DNA from: Myxococcus qinghaiensis
GTDB lineage: Bacteria > Myxococcota > Myxococcia > Myxococcales > Myxococcaceae
Direction: 5' to 3'
NCBI RefSeq assembly: GCF_024198215.1
Contig: NZ_JAKCFA010000024.1
Span: 62,001 to 126,000, forward strand
DNA: 64,000 bases
Each line of letters starts with the position of its first letter. The first letter of the stretch is position 1. Below are positions 41,385 through 49,664 of the stretch, in pieces. Position numbers and translations under genes: made by a program. Under the pieces are notes generated by a model, which worked only from the letters and a program-made list of their open reading frames with translations, had not been told where the DNA came from and made no database searches.

Positions 41385-43259
41385 ATGATGTCGCGGTGGA
41401 TGGGCTGGATGGCCTTGGGGATGGCCTTGTTTTGCAGCGCGGGTGCGGGCGCGACGGAGCCGGAGCTTCCCGACGCCTCGGAGATGGACGCGTTCGCCAC
41501 GAGTTGGATCTACGAGGACTCCATGGCGTCGCCCTGGGTGGACGCCTCCTGGACGACACATTCCCTGGTGGCCACCTCGCCGGTGTCGGGGGGGAGGCAC
41601 TCCATCTCCGCGACGATGGGCGCCGAGGAGGCCCTGTTCTTCTACACGCCCTCCCGCGTCGCCGACTCCAGCGCCGTGTTCATCCTGCGCGTGCACGGCG
41701 GAACGAGTGGCACGGGCGCGGCGGTCAAGGTCCGCGCCTTCGCGGATGACGTGCTGACCGCCGGCACGGACCTGGGAGCGCGCTGCTCCGGGGGACGCAT
41801 CCAGGCCAACACCTGGGTGACCTGCAACGTGCCGCTCTCCGCGCTCGCGCCCCCGGGGGCCCGCATCAAGGGCCTCGTGCTCCAGGAGGGGCGCGGCGTG
41901 ACGCTGCCCACGCTCTACTTCGATGAGCTGCGCGTGGAGGGACTGAGCGTCCCCTCCCCCGTGACAGTCACCCTCAACCCCGCCTCCCTCTCCATGACGG
42001 GAGGGACCTCCCGGACCTTCATCGCCACGGTGACGGGGACCGCGAACACGGCGGTGACCTGGTCCGTGCGCGAGGGGCCAGCGGGCGGCTCCGTCACCGC
42101 CTCGGGCCGCTACACCGCGCCCAGGCAGCCAGGCACGTATCACCTGGTGGCCACCAGCGTCGCGGACCCCACGAAGTCCGCGACGGCGCCCATCAGGGTC
42201 ACCCCGCCGCCGCCTGGCGGGCTGTGGGTGTCTGGCTATTACACCGGCTGGAACGCGGACCTCTATCCGCCGGAGAAGGTCGACTTCAGCGCGATGACCC
42301 ACATCATGGTCGGCCGCGTCACCCCCAATCCCGACGGCACGGTGAACACCCAGTTCGACAATGACAACGGCCCCGCCATCGCCCGCACCCTGTCCACGCG
42401 CGCCCACGCGGCCAACCGCAAGGCCCTCATCATGGTGGGCGGCGCCGGAGAACATGACGGCTGGGTAGGCGCCGCATCCAATGCCAACCGCGCCCGCTTC
42501 GTGCGCAACCTCCTGGCCGCCATGGACAGCTTCGGCTACGACGGCCTGGACATCGACTGGGAGCCGGTGGAGGCCGCCGACAAGCCCTTCCTGCTCGCGC
42601 TGGTGCGGGAGCTGCGAGCGGCGCGGCCCGGCATGCTCCTCACCTTCCCCATGGGCTGGGTCAACGCCAACTTCCCCGAGGACGCCGACCCGTGGTTCAC
42701 CAACCTGGTGCCGTACCTGGACCAGATGAACGTCATGACCTACGAGATGACGGGCCCCTGGGATGGCTGGACGTCCTGGTACTCCTCCGCGCTGACGGCG
42801 GAGACGAGCGCCCACCCCACCTCGGTGGCCTCCAGCCTGAGTGCCTGGGTGGGCGCGGGAATCCCCAGGGCCAAGCTGGGCATGGGGCTGCCATTCTATG
42901 GCATGGCCTGGCGCCACATCACCGGTCCCTATCAGCCCTATACCGACTGGTCGGACTACGTGGGCAGCGACAATGACTTCACCTACGCGCGCATCCTCCA
43001 GTTGACGGCCCAGGGTGGGACGTACCGCTGGGATTCCCTGGCGCAGTCCAGCTACGTGACCTTCACCACGCCGGTGGTGGATGGCACCGTGCGCTGGATT
43101 TCCTATGACTCGCCGCAAGCGATTGCGGCCAAGGGCGCCTGGGCGCGCGCCAACGGCTTCGGCGGCACCATCATCTGGAGCCTCAACCAGGGCTGCACCA
43201 ACCCGGTGACGGGCGCCAATCCTCCGCTCGACGCGGTGAAGGGCGCCTTCCTTCCGTAG
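41385..43259 (+). CDS. Secreted GH18 chitinase-like enzyme
   Basis: 624 residues from the ATG at 41385, with GAGAGGAG six bases upstream. The signal peptide ends at ~23 (AGA-T). Residues ~30-190 are a beta-sandwich probably for carbohydrate binding; an Ig-like segment follows (VTVTLNPASLSMTGGTSRTF). The GH18 barrel starts GLWVSGYYTGWNADLYPP. It has ALIMVGGAGEHDGW (the S-x-G-G strand, here V-G-G), FGYDGLDIDWEP with catalytic Glu393 in a complete DxxDxDxE motif, and MNVMTYEMTGPW. It should cleave chitin or peptidoglycan-like beta-1,4 glycans outside the cell. A strong hairpin ends the gene. Confidence 0.93.
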   Translation: MMSRWMGWMALGMALFCSAGAGATEPELPDASEMDAFATSWIYEDSMASPWVDASWTTHSLVATSPVSGGRHSISATMGAEEALFFYTPSRVADSSAVFILRVHGGTSGTGAAVKVRAFADDVLTAGTDLGARCSGGRIQANTWVTCNVPLSALAPPGARIKGLVLQEGRGVTLPTLYFDELRVEGLSVPSPVTVTLNPASLSMTGGTSRTFIATVTGTANTAVTWSVREGPAGGSVTASGRYTAPRQPGTYHLVATSVADPTKSATAPIRVTPPPPGGLWVSGYYTGWNADLYPPEKVDFSAMTHIMVGRVTPNPDGTVNTQFDNDNGPAIARTLSTRAHAANRKALIMVGGAGEHDGWVGAASNANRARFVRNLLAAMDSFGYDGLDIDWEPVEAADKPFLLALVRELRAARPGMLLTFPMGWVNANFPEDADPWFTNLVPYLDQMNVMTYEMTGPWDGWTSWYSSALTAETSAHPTSVASSLSAWVGAGIPRAKLGMGLPFYGMAWRHITGPYQPYTDWSDYVGSDNDFTYARILQLTAQGGTYRWDSLAQSSYVTFTTPVVDGTVRWISYDSPQAIAAKGAWARANGFGGTIIWSLNQGCTNPVTGANPPLDAVKGAFLP

Positions 43260-43271
43260 CGGAAGACAGGC

Positions 43272-43311
43272 GATGCCCACTCAGGGAACGCGGTTTCCCT
43301 GAGTGGGCATC
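43272..43311 (+). terminator. Perfect 17-bp hairpin after the chitinase gene
   Basis: GATGCCCACTCAGGGAA (43272-43288) pairs without mismatch with 43295-43311 around a 6-base loop, 13 bases after the stop codon. This is the longest perfect stem found in the window. No T run follows (the next bases are CCATGCCCC), so it is a non-canonical terminator or an mRNA 3' stabiliser. Confidence 0.75.
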
Positions 43312-43410
43312 CCATGCCCCTCATGCCCCGCACCCGCGGGGCCTCCTCGGCCTCCCAGGGCATCACCCCACCGGGCCGAGGGGGAGCCCTGCCAGGGCAT
43401 GTCGGCCACC

Positions 43411-43431
43411 TGAAATAAAACACATATTCCA
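43411..43431 (+). promoter_or_regulatory. A/T-rich block, possible operon promoter
   Basis: TGAAATAAAACACATATTCC is about 75 percent A/T in a 68 percent G/C surrounding and lies 155 bases before the first spore-coat gene. CATATT or TATTCC could be a -10 element. No good -35 or sigma-54 -24/-12 pair was found. Confidence 0.35.
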
Positions 43432-43586
43432 TCCGGCGTCGCCAACTGGCGGCCGACACACACATGCAACGTGAAGCAGCCCAAACCGAGCCGATGTTGC
43501 CTTGGCGTTCGTGATCCTGGCTCCCAATCTGCAGTCACCAAATGCCGACCGGGCTTCACCGGTCTTCTACAGTTGGAGCAGTTCAA

Positions 43587-44114
43587 GTGAAAGCAATCAA
43601 AGGCATCCTCACCGCCGCCGCGGTTACGGCGACTCTGGCCTTCGCATCGAACGCGGCCGCGCAGACCGATACGGCCACCCTGACGGTGACCGCTACCGTG
43701 GCGTCCGCGTGCTCCATCGAGTCTGGCACGCTCGACTTCGGGCCCTACGACCCGGTGGGCGTCAACTCCCCCACCGGTGTGGACCTGATCGGCTCGGGGA
43801 CGCTGTCCGTGACGTGCACCCTGGCGGGCACCGCCGTCATCACCCTGGGTCAGGGCGCCAACCCCGACGCGGGCTCGACGGAGGCGGCGCCAGCGCGCCG
43901 GATGCTCAACACGCTCTCCGCCGACTACCTGTCCTACGACTTGTACCAGGACACCACGCGGCTGGAGATCTGGGGCAACACGGAGCCCACGGGCCTGCCG
44001 TACACCGGGACCGGCGAGGCCGAGGACGTGACGGTCTACGGCACCGTGCCGCTGGGTCAGAACGTTCCCGCCGGCAGCTACATCGACACGGTCGTCGCCA
44101 CCATCACCTTCTGA
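43587..44114 (+). CDS. Spore coat U-domain subunit, first in chaperone/usher operon
   Basis: 175 residues from a GTG at 43587 with GGAG nine bases upstream. The signal peptide ends ASNAAA-Q (~26). The mature part is one spore-coat-U (SCPU) domain: LTVTATVASACSIESGTLDFGPYDPVG holds the first Cys and the GTLDFG-Y-P strand; LSVTCTL holds the paired Cys; LSYDLYQDTTRLEIWGN, then VTVYGTVPLGQNVPAGSYIDTVVATITF is the C-terminal strand taken up by the chaperone. Myxococcus protein U is assembled on the spore surface by such a system; the gene order here matches the known subunit-chaperone-usher-subunit plan. Confidence 0.92.
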   Translation: MKAIKGILTAAAVTATLAFASNAAAQTDTATLTVTATVASACSIESGTLDFGPYDPVGVNSPTGVDLIGSGTLSVTCTLAGTAVITLGQGANPDAGSTEAAPARRMLNTLSADYLSYDLYQDTTRLEIWGNTEPTGLPYTGTGEAEDVTVYGTVPLGQNVPAGSYIDTVVATITF

Positions 44115-44133
44115 AGTCGTAGCCGGGGGTATC

Positions 44134-44913
44134 ATGCGCATCCGTCCTTTCTTCCGGAGTCTTTGTCTGGGGTTGTTGGGCACCCTGACAGGAATTGTTT
44201 CCACGCCAGGGCAGGCCGCCTCGCTCGAGGTCAATCCTGTTCGTGTCGAACTGGCGCCGGGAGCCAGGGGCGTGGTGGTGACCGTGAAGAATCAAAGCCT
44301 GGAGACCACACGCTTCCAGGCCTCGGTCCATACCTGGGCCCAGGACGAAGACGGGCGCATGAAGCTGGAACCGACGAAGGAAGTCTTCTTCTTCCCGTCG
44401 ATGTTGACGCTGGAGCCGGGGGAGTCCCGTCCCATTCGGGTAGGGATTTCCTCGGCGCCTCGCGACAAGGAGCGGGCGTACCGGCTCGTCGTGGAGGAGC
44501 TGCCACCGCTCGCGCCAAGGCCTTCCGTCATGGGGCTGAAGATTCTCACCCGCGTCTCCATTCCGGTGTTCGCCGCACCGAAACAGAAGGAGTCACGGGT
44601 CCGTCTGGAAGATGTCGACCTGCGACAGTCGCAGTTCCGCTTCCGCGTGAAGAACCCGGGCACCGTGAACTTCTTCATCCGCAACACGCGGGTGCGAGGT
44701 CTGGATGCCCGCGGCAAGAAGCTGGTCGAGCAACAGAAGCCGGGCTGGTACGTGCTCGCGGGTGACTCGCAAGTGTTCGCCCTGGATGCCAGCGCCGAGA
44801 AGTGTCGCCAGATTCGCTCGCTGGAGCTGGAGGTGGAGACGGACCAGGGCGTGTTCCGCCACGCCGGCCCCATCACCGCGGCCGAGCCCTGCAAGCCTTT
44901 GTCCCCGCCATGA
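44134..44913 (+). CDS. Periplasmic PapD-like chaperone
   Basis: 259 residues. The signal peptide ends GQAA-S (~30). The first Ig-like domain shows LEVNPVRVELAPGARGVVVTVKN, VFFFPSMLTLEPGESRPIRVGI (with the conserved P-x-x-x-x-L-x-P/E-G strand) and ERAYRLVVEELPP, whose Arg/Lys residues hold the subunit C-terminus. The second domain begins near LEDVDLRQSQFRFRVKNPGT. It stabilises SCPU subunits by donor-strand complementation and delivers them to the usher. It is 19 bases downstream of the first subunit, and its stop overlaps the usher start (ATGA). Confidence 0.93.
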   Translation: MRIRPFFRSLCLGLLGTLTGIVSTPGQAASLEVNPVRVELAPGARGVVVTVKNQSLETTRFQASVHTWAQDEDGRMKLEPTKEVFFFPSMLTLEPGESRPIRVGISSAPRDKERAYRLVVEELPPLAPRPSVMGLKILTRVSIPVFAAPKQKESRVRLEDVDLRQSQFRFRVKNPGTVNFFIRNTRVRGLDARGKKLVEQQKPGWYVLAGDSQVFALDASAEKCRQIRSLELEVETDQGVFRHAGPITAAEPCKPLSPP

Positions 44914-47234
44914 ACCGACGACTCCTGGCGAGGCCGCGGGCGGCGCTGGCCCTGGCGCTGGCCCTCGGGCTTCCAAACGCGCGAGCGTCCGAACCCGCGC
45001 CCCCCATCCCCATCGTCGTCGAGCTCACCCTGAATGGCGTTCCCCAGGGGGACACCTACCCGTTGGTGAGGGGAGACGACGTGTTGATACCCATCATCGC
45101 GCTGGAGTCCCGGGGGGTCGACCTGGCACGGCTCGGGGCGGACGTCGAGGTCATCAATGGTCAGACCTACGTCTCGCTTCAATCCCTGGCGCCCCGAGGC
45201 AGCTTCAAGCTCGACGAGCGCACCGCCACCCTGCGCTGCGAGCTGCCGCCCTCCGCCTTCGTGGCGACCCGCGTCGACCTGGGCCCCAGGCCGCCCGCGG
45301 GCTACGCCGTCTCCGGAACTCCGAGCGGGTTCGTCAACTACGCGGCCCAGTTGCGCAACGCGAGCCTGGCGTTGTTCGGCGAGGTCGGCGCGTCGGTGGG
45401 AAGGGGCCTGCTGACCACCCAGGGGCGGTGGAACCCCGGCGCGGCGCCGCTGCGGGGCCTGACGCAACTGTCGGTGGACTTTCCGGAGGCCATGGTGCGC
45501 GTCCTCGCGGGCGAGGCCACCGGCTACGGCGGCGTGCTCGGAGGCGGCGCGGTGGTGGCGGGCCTCCACGTCATGCGCTCCTTCGAACTCAACCCCTACT
45601 TCGTGCGCAACCCGGTGCAGGACCTGGCGGGCGACGTCACCACGCCCTCGACGCTGGAGGTCTATGTCAACAACCGGCTGGTGCGCCGCACGGAGCTGCC
45701 CCCGGGCCCCTATCGGCTGGAGAACCTCACCATGCCCCGGGGCGATGGGACGGCGCGCTACGTCGTGCGCGACGCCTTCGGTCGCGTGAGCGAGGTGAAT
45801 ACGTCGTACTCGCTGGGCGCGCAGCTGCTGGCGCCCGGCGTGGCGGACTATCACCTGTCGCTGGGCATCGAGCGCGAGTCGCTGAACTCGCGCAGTTTCG
45901 ACTACGGACGACCGCTGCTGCTGGGCACCTTCCGCATGGGGACAACCCCCTGGTGGACACCGGGCGTACGGCTGGAGCTGTCGCCCGACCTGCTCAGCAC
46001 CGGAGCCATGCAGTGGTTCCAGCTTCCGATTGGACAGATGGAGGTCTCCCAGTCCATCAGCCGCTCGGAGCGACGCACCGGCGTGGCGGCCGGCGCCGCG
46101 TACGCCGTCCAGGGGCGGCAGTGGGGGGGCTCCGTCTTCAGCCGGGCGATGAGCGCGCACTACGCCCACGCCAACCTCACCCCGGCCGGGCCGCACCCCC
46201 TGGTGGAGGTGGGCGGCAACCTCTTCGCCTCGCTGGGCCGCCGCGTGGGCGTGGGCGGACAGGCGGTCGTGACACGCTGGAGGAACCGCGGCTGGACCAC
46301 GTGGCTGAGCGCGTCGACCTCCGCGCAGTTGACCGAGCGGACCCTGATTTCGTTCTCCGCCAGCCGGGGCCAGCGGCTCCTGGGGGCCTCCACGCTGGAA
46401 GGCATGCTGAACCTGGTCGCCATCCTGGACCCGAGGACGACGGGCACGGTGGGCCACAGCCAGAACCGGGACGGCGGCACCACTTCCGTGAATGTCTCAC
46501 GGGGGGTGCCGGTGGAGGGCGGGCTGGGCTTCCAGGTCCAGGGCCAGGTGGGCCGCTACGAACAGGCCCTCGGCCGCGTCGAGTATGAGACGAACGTGGG
46601 CCGCTATGGGGCCGGTATGGAGTGGCGAGAGGGCAGGTGGGTCGGCGCGGCCGAGGTGTCCGGCGGACTGGTGGCGCTCGGCGGACGCCTGCGTCCCACC
46701 CGGGCGGTGAATCAGCAGGGGTATGCGCTGGTGCGGGTGGAGGGCGTGGAAGGCGTCGGCGTGCGGCTCGACAACCATCTCATCGGACGCACGGATGAGC
46801 GGGGCGAGCTGATGGTGACGCGGCTCCAGTCCTATGGTGCGAACCGGGTGTCGCTGACAGACGAGGACCTGCCGCTGGAAGTCTATCTCCGGACGTCGGA
46901 GAAGGTGGCGGCGCCATGGCGTCGCGGCGGCGTGGTACTCGACTTCCAGTTGGACGTGGTGCGCGCGCTCCGGGGGCAGTTGGTGCTCGCCGACGACGCG
47001 GCCAAGCGCACGCCCGCCCTGGGCGAGCTCCGGGTCGACTTCGAGGAAGAGCACTTCAGCTCCCCGGTGGGGAGGAATGGCGAGTTCGAGTTGGTGGGTC
47101 TCCCCGCGGGAAGACACGAAGCGACAGTCATCTACACCGGGGGACAATGCGTCGCGACGCTGGACATCCCATCGCTCGCGGACAAGGTCATCGACCTGGG
47201 AACCGTGAGGTGCGTGGATGAGACTGGGCGGTGA
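44910..47234 (+). CDS. Outer-membrane usher (FimD/PapC-like)
   Basis: 774 residues from the ATG at 44910. Signal peptide to ~26 (ARA-S). IVVELTLNGVPQGDTYPLVRGDDVLIP begins the N-terminal domain. The 24-strand barrel region includes RVLAGEATGYGGVLGGGAVVAGLHVMRSF split by short turns; the plug-like PSTLEVYVNNRLVRR and LPPGPYRLENLTMPRGDG are classic usher features. The C-terminal domains (GVRLDNHLIGRTDERGELMV, then FSSPVGRNGEFELVGLPAG) follow. It is slightly short for the family but apparently complete. It secretes and assembles SCPU subunits. Confidence 0.93.
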   Translation: MNRRLLARPRAALALALALGLPNARASEPAPPIPIVVELTLNGVPQGDTYPLVRGDDVLIPIIALESRGVDLARLGADVEVINGQTYVSLQSLAPRGSFKLDERTATLRCELPPSAFVATRVDLGPRPPAGYAVSGTPSGFVNYAAQLRNASLALFGEVGASVGRGLLTTQGRWNPGAAPLRGLTQLSVDFPEAMVRVLAGEATGYGGVLGGGAVVAGLHVMRSFELNPYFVRNPVQDLAGDVTTPSTLEVYVNNRLVRRTELPPGPYRLENLTMPRGDGTARYVVRDAFGRVSEVNTSYSLGAQLLAPGVADYHLSLGIERESLNSRSFDYGRPLLLGTFRMGTTPWWTPGVRLELSPDLLSTGAMQWFQLPIGQMEVSQSISRSERRTGVAAGAAYAVQGRQWGGSVFSRAMSAHYAHANLTPAGPHPLVEVGGNLFASLGRRVGVGGQAVVTRWRNRGWTTWLSASTSAQLTERTLISFSASRGQRLLGASTLEGMLNLVAILDPRTTGTVGHSQNRDGGTTSVNVSRGVPVEGGLGFQVQGQVGRYEQALGRVEYETNVGRYGAGMEWREGRWVGAAEVSGGLVALGGRLRPTRAVNQQGYALVRVEGVEGVGVRLDNHLIGRTDERGELMVTRLQSYGANRVSLTDEDLPLEVYLRTSEKVAAPWRRGGVVLDFQLDVVRALRGQLVLADDAAKRTPALGELRVDFEEEHFSSPVGRNGEFELVGLPAGRHEATVIYTGGQCVATLDIPSLADKVIDLGTVRCVDETGR

Positions 47235-47694
47235 TACGACGAGAACCCAGGCGCTCATGCTGGCGGGCCTGTGCGGGCTGGCACCCGCGAGCGCCCGGGC
47301 GGCCTGTGAGATTCGCGCGGTGGTGGGTCCGAGCTTCCTCAACTACACCAGCCTCCCCCCGCTGCCACTCGACTCCACGGGGAGCGTCACCTTCCGGTGC
47401 ACCGCCGTCCAGACCACGCCCATCACCATCGACTTGAGCGAGGGCAGCTCCGGCTCCTACGCGACTCGGCACCTGCAGGGCCCGTCCTCCACCCCTCTCG
47501 AATACAACCTCTTCCTGGACGCCACCTACCTGAGCATCTGGGGAGACGGCCTCTCAGGCACGTCCCGCTACGGCCCGGTCGTCCCCCCGCTGGACGAGGA
47601 CATCACCGTCACCATCTACGGCCGCATTCCCGCCCAGCAGAGCGTCGTGGCGGGCGCCTACTCCGACACGGTGGTGGTGACGCTGAACTTCTGA
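47218..47694 (+). CDS. Second spore coat U-domain subunit
   Basis: 158 residues, starting 17 bases inside the usher gene, so translation is coupled. The signal peptide ends ASARA-A. CEIRAVVGPSFLNYTSLPP is the first strand with its Cys, SVTFRCTA the paired Cys, and VTIYGRIPAQQSVVAGAYSDTVVVTLNF the terminal donor strand. The match to the first subunit is low apart from these strands, so it may be a tip or adaptor subunit. The operon ends here with a hairpin 33 bases later. Confidence 0.9.
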   Translation: MRLGGDTTRTQALMLAGLCGLAPASARAACEIRAVVGPSFLNYTSLPPLPLDSTGSVTFRCTAVQTTPITIDLSEGSSGSYATRHLQGPSSTPLEYNLFLDATYLSIWGDGLSGTSRYGPVVPPLDEDITVTIYGRIPAQQSVVAGAYSDTVVVTLNF

Positions 47695-47726
47695 CGCCCT
47701 GGCGCCCCCCCGCTCACGCCACGTAT

Positions 47727-47752
47727 GAGTCCCGCGGGGACGGCCGGGACTC
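47727..47752 (+). terminator. Hairpin terminator of the spore-coat operon
   Basis: GAGTCCCG (47727-47734) pairs with CGGGACTC (47745-47752): 8 bp perfect stem, 10-base loop, no T run. It lies between the last subunit and the acyl-CoA dehydrogenase gene. Confidence 0.6.
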
Positions 47753-47832
47753 GGGGGCATGCGCCTGGCAGGGGCGCTCCGGCGCGGACGTCGCGCTCGC
47801 GCCAGCCTGGACGGCTCGCCTATCCTCGCGCC

Positions 47833-49509
47833 ATGAGTTCTTCCGACCCCATCGCGACGACCTTCGTCACCCATGAAGTCACCAATCAGGCGCCCCCCCT
47901 GGTGTACGACGCCTGGAAGACAGACCTCCCGCTGCGCGAGGCCGTGGCACGCGAGGGTGGGAGCTGGGCGGAGGCGGACATCGCGAAGTACGGCCCGCTG
48001 GTGGGCGGCGAGCTGATGCAGCTGGGCTTCACCGCCAACGAGAACAAGCCGAAGTTCAAGCCCTTCGACCGCTATGGCAACCGGCTGGACGAGGTGGAGT
48101 TCCATCCGGCCTACCACCGCATCATGGAGGCGGCCGTCGCCCACGGCATCCCCAACTTCGCGTGGCGCCACGAGAAGACGGTGGGCGCCCACGTCGCGCG
48201 CATGGCGCTCTCCTATCTCCACAACCAGGCGGACCAGGGGACCAGCTGTCCGCTGACGATGACGTACGCATGCGTGCCCACGTTCCGGGCGCACGCGGGG
48301 CTCGCGGAGAAGTGGCTGCCGCTCGTCACGTCCACGTCGTATGACTCGCGCTTCCAGCCCGCCGAGCAGAAGAAGGGCGTCACCATCGGCATGGGCATGA
48401 CGGAGAAGCAGGGCGGCTCCGACGTGCGCAGCAACAGCACGCGCGCGCACCAATTGGGAGCGCGCGGTCCGGGCAATCCCTACGCGTTGGTGGGGCACAA
48501 GTTCTTCTTCTCCGCGCCCATGAGCGACGCCTTCTTCGTCCTGGCCCAGGCCGAGGGGGGCCTGTCGTGCTTCCTCCTGCCGCGCTTCACGCCGGAGGGC
48601 ACGCGCAACGCCATCCGAATCCAGCGGCTCAAGGACAAGCTGGGGGACTGGAGCAACGCCAGCTCGGAGGTGGAGTTCCAGGGCGCGGTGGCCTTCATGG
48701 TCGGCGAGGAAGGCCGGGGCGTGGCGACCATCCTGGAGATGGTGGCCCTCACGCGCCAGGACTGCATGATTGGCTCCAGCAGCCTGATGCGTCAGGCGCT
48801 GGTGCAGGCCATCCACCACGCGCGGCACCGCAAGGCGTTCGGCCGGCGGCTCATCGAGCAGCCGCTGATGATGAACGTGCTCGCGGACCTGGCGCTCGAG
48901 TCGGAGGCCCACACCGTGCTGACGGCGCGCGTGTCCCGCGCCGTGGACGCAAGCCACCGCGACGAGCGCGAGGCCGCCTTCGCCCGCATGGCCACCGCCG
49001 TGGGCAAGTACTGGGTCTGCAAGCGCGCCCCCACCTTCGTCAACGAGGCGCAGGAGTGCCTGGGCGGCGCCGGCTACGTGGAGGAGTCCAACCTGGCGCG
49101 GCTGTACCGGCAGGCGCCGCTCAACTCCATCTGGGAGGGCAGCGGCAACATCCAGTGTCTGGACGTGCTGCGCGCGGCCACCCGTGAGCCGGCCAGCCGG
49201 GAGGCCCTGTTCCAGGAGCTGATGGCGGCCCAGGGCGGCCACCCCGCGCTCGACGCGGAGCTGGCGCGAATCGCCAAGGACTTCTCGGACACCGCCACGC
49301 TGGAGACGCGCTCGCGCTTCGTCGTCGAGCGGCTGGCCCTGGCGCTCCAGGCCTCCCTGCTCCTGCGCGCGGGAAACAGCCAGGTCGCCGACGCCTTCTG
49401 CGAGTCCCGGCTCGGCGGCGCGCACGGCAACTGCTTCGGCACCCTGCCCGCCCATGCCCCGATGAAGGCGCTCATCGAGCGGGCCTTCAGCGAAGGCGCG
49501 GTGAGCTGA
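47833..49509 (+). CDS. aidB: AidB-like acyl-CoA dehydrogenase
   Basis: 558 residues, an AidB length rather than the ~380 of common acyl-CoA dehydrogenases. FVTHEVTNQAPPLVYDAW is the AidB-type N-terminal extension. CPLTMTYACVPTF, GMGMTEKQGGSDVRSN (FAD/substrate loop), VGHKFFFSAPMSDAFFVLAQ and LGDWSNASSEVEF are AidB-type signatures. ECLGGAGYVEESNLARLYRQAPLNSIWEGS contains the helix with ligand and FAD contacts, here interrupted by loops. AidB in E. coli is an FAD protein of the adaptive response to alkylation and binds DNA; no other ada-regulon gene is near. The name is by family and could be an isovaleryl-CoA-type relative. Confidence 0.88.
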   Translation: MSSSDPIATTFVTHEVTNQAPPLVYDAWKTDLPLREAVAREGGSWAEADIAKYGPLVGGELMQLGFTANENKPKFKPFDRYGNRLDEVEFHPAYHRIMEAAVAHGIPNFAWRHEKTVGAHVARMALSYLHNQADQGTSCPLTMTYACVPTFRAHAGLAEKWLPLVTSTSYDSRFQPAEQKKGVTIGMGMTEKQGGSDVRSNSTRAHQLGARGPGNPYALVGHKFFFSAPMSDAFFVLAQAEGGLSCFLLPRFTPEGTRNAIRIQRLKDKLGDWSNASSEVEFQGAVAFMVGEEGRGVATILEMVALTRQDCMIGSSSLMRQALVQAIHHARHRKAFGRRLIEQPLMMNVLADLALESEAHTVLTARVSRAVDASHRDEREAAFARMATAVGKYWVCKRAPTFVNEAQECLGGAGYVEESNLARLYRQAPLNSIWEGSGNIQCLDVLRAATREPASREALFQELMAAQGGHPALDAELARIAKDFSDTATLETRSRFVVERLALALQASLLLRAGNSQVADAFCESRLGGAHGNCFGTLPAHAPMKALIERAFSEGAVS

Positions 49510-49529
49510 GGCTCCCTCGCCTGCCCTCA

Positions 49530-49562
49530 CCCCCTGTCCGACCCAGGCCGCCGGACAGGGGG
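49530..49562 (+). terminator. 11-bp hairpin after the AidB-like gene
   Basis: CCCCCTGTCCG (49530-49540) pairs exactly with CGGACAGGGGG (49552-49562) around an 11-base loop, 20 bases after the stop. No T run follows. Confidence 0.7.
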
Positions 49563-49664
49563 GCTGGCGCCCCGTCCACCGCCTCCGGAGGAAACGGGGC
49601 CTTCGTCTACTGGACGAAAGAGCGAGACTCCCGCTTGCAAGCCAACACTGACGTGTTCTCCTAG

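Larger units (their letters stand above)
43260..43586. other. Intergenic region between chitinase and spore-coat operon
   Basis: 327 bases without a gene. It holds the 17-bp hairpin (43272-43311), a second 7-bp hairpin GCCCCGC-ACCC-GCGGGGC (43325-43342) and an A/T-rich block at 43411-43431 that contrasts with its surroundings and may be part of the operon promoter. Confidence 0.6.

Noticed and set aside
43430..43586. Sigma-54 promoter before the spore-coat operon
   Set aside because: GG and GC dinucleotides are present but not with the required 10-base spacing; no -24/-12 element could be supported.
44292..46457. 721-codon open frame on the minus strand
   Set aside because: Antisense to the chaperone and usher genes, which form an evident operon.
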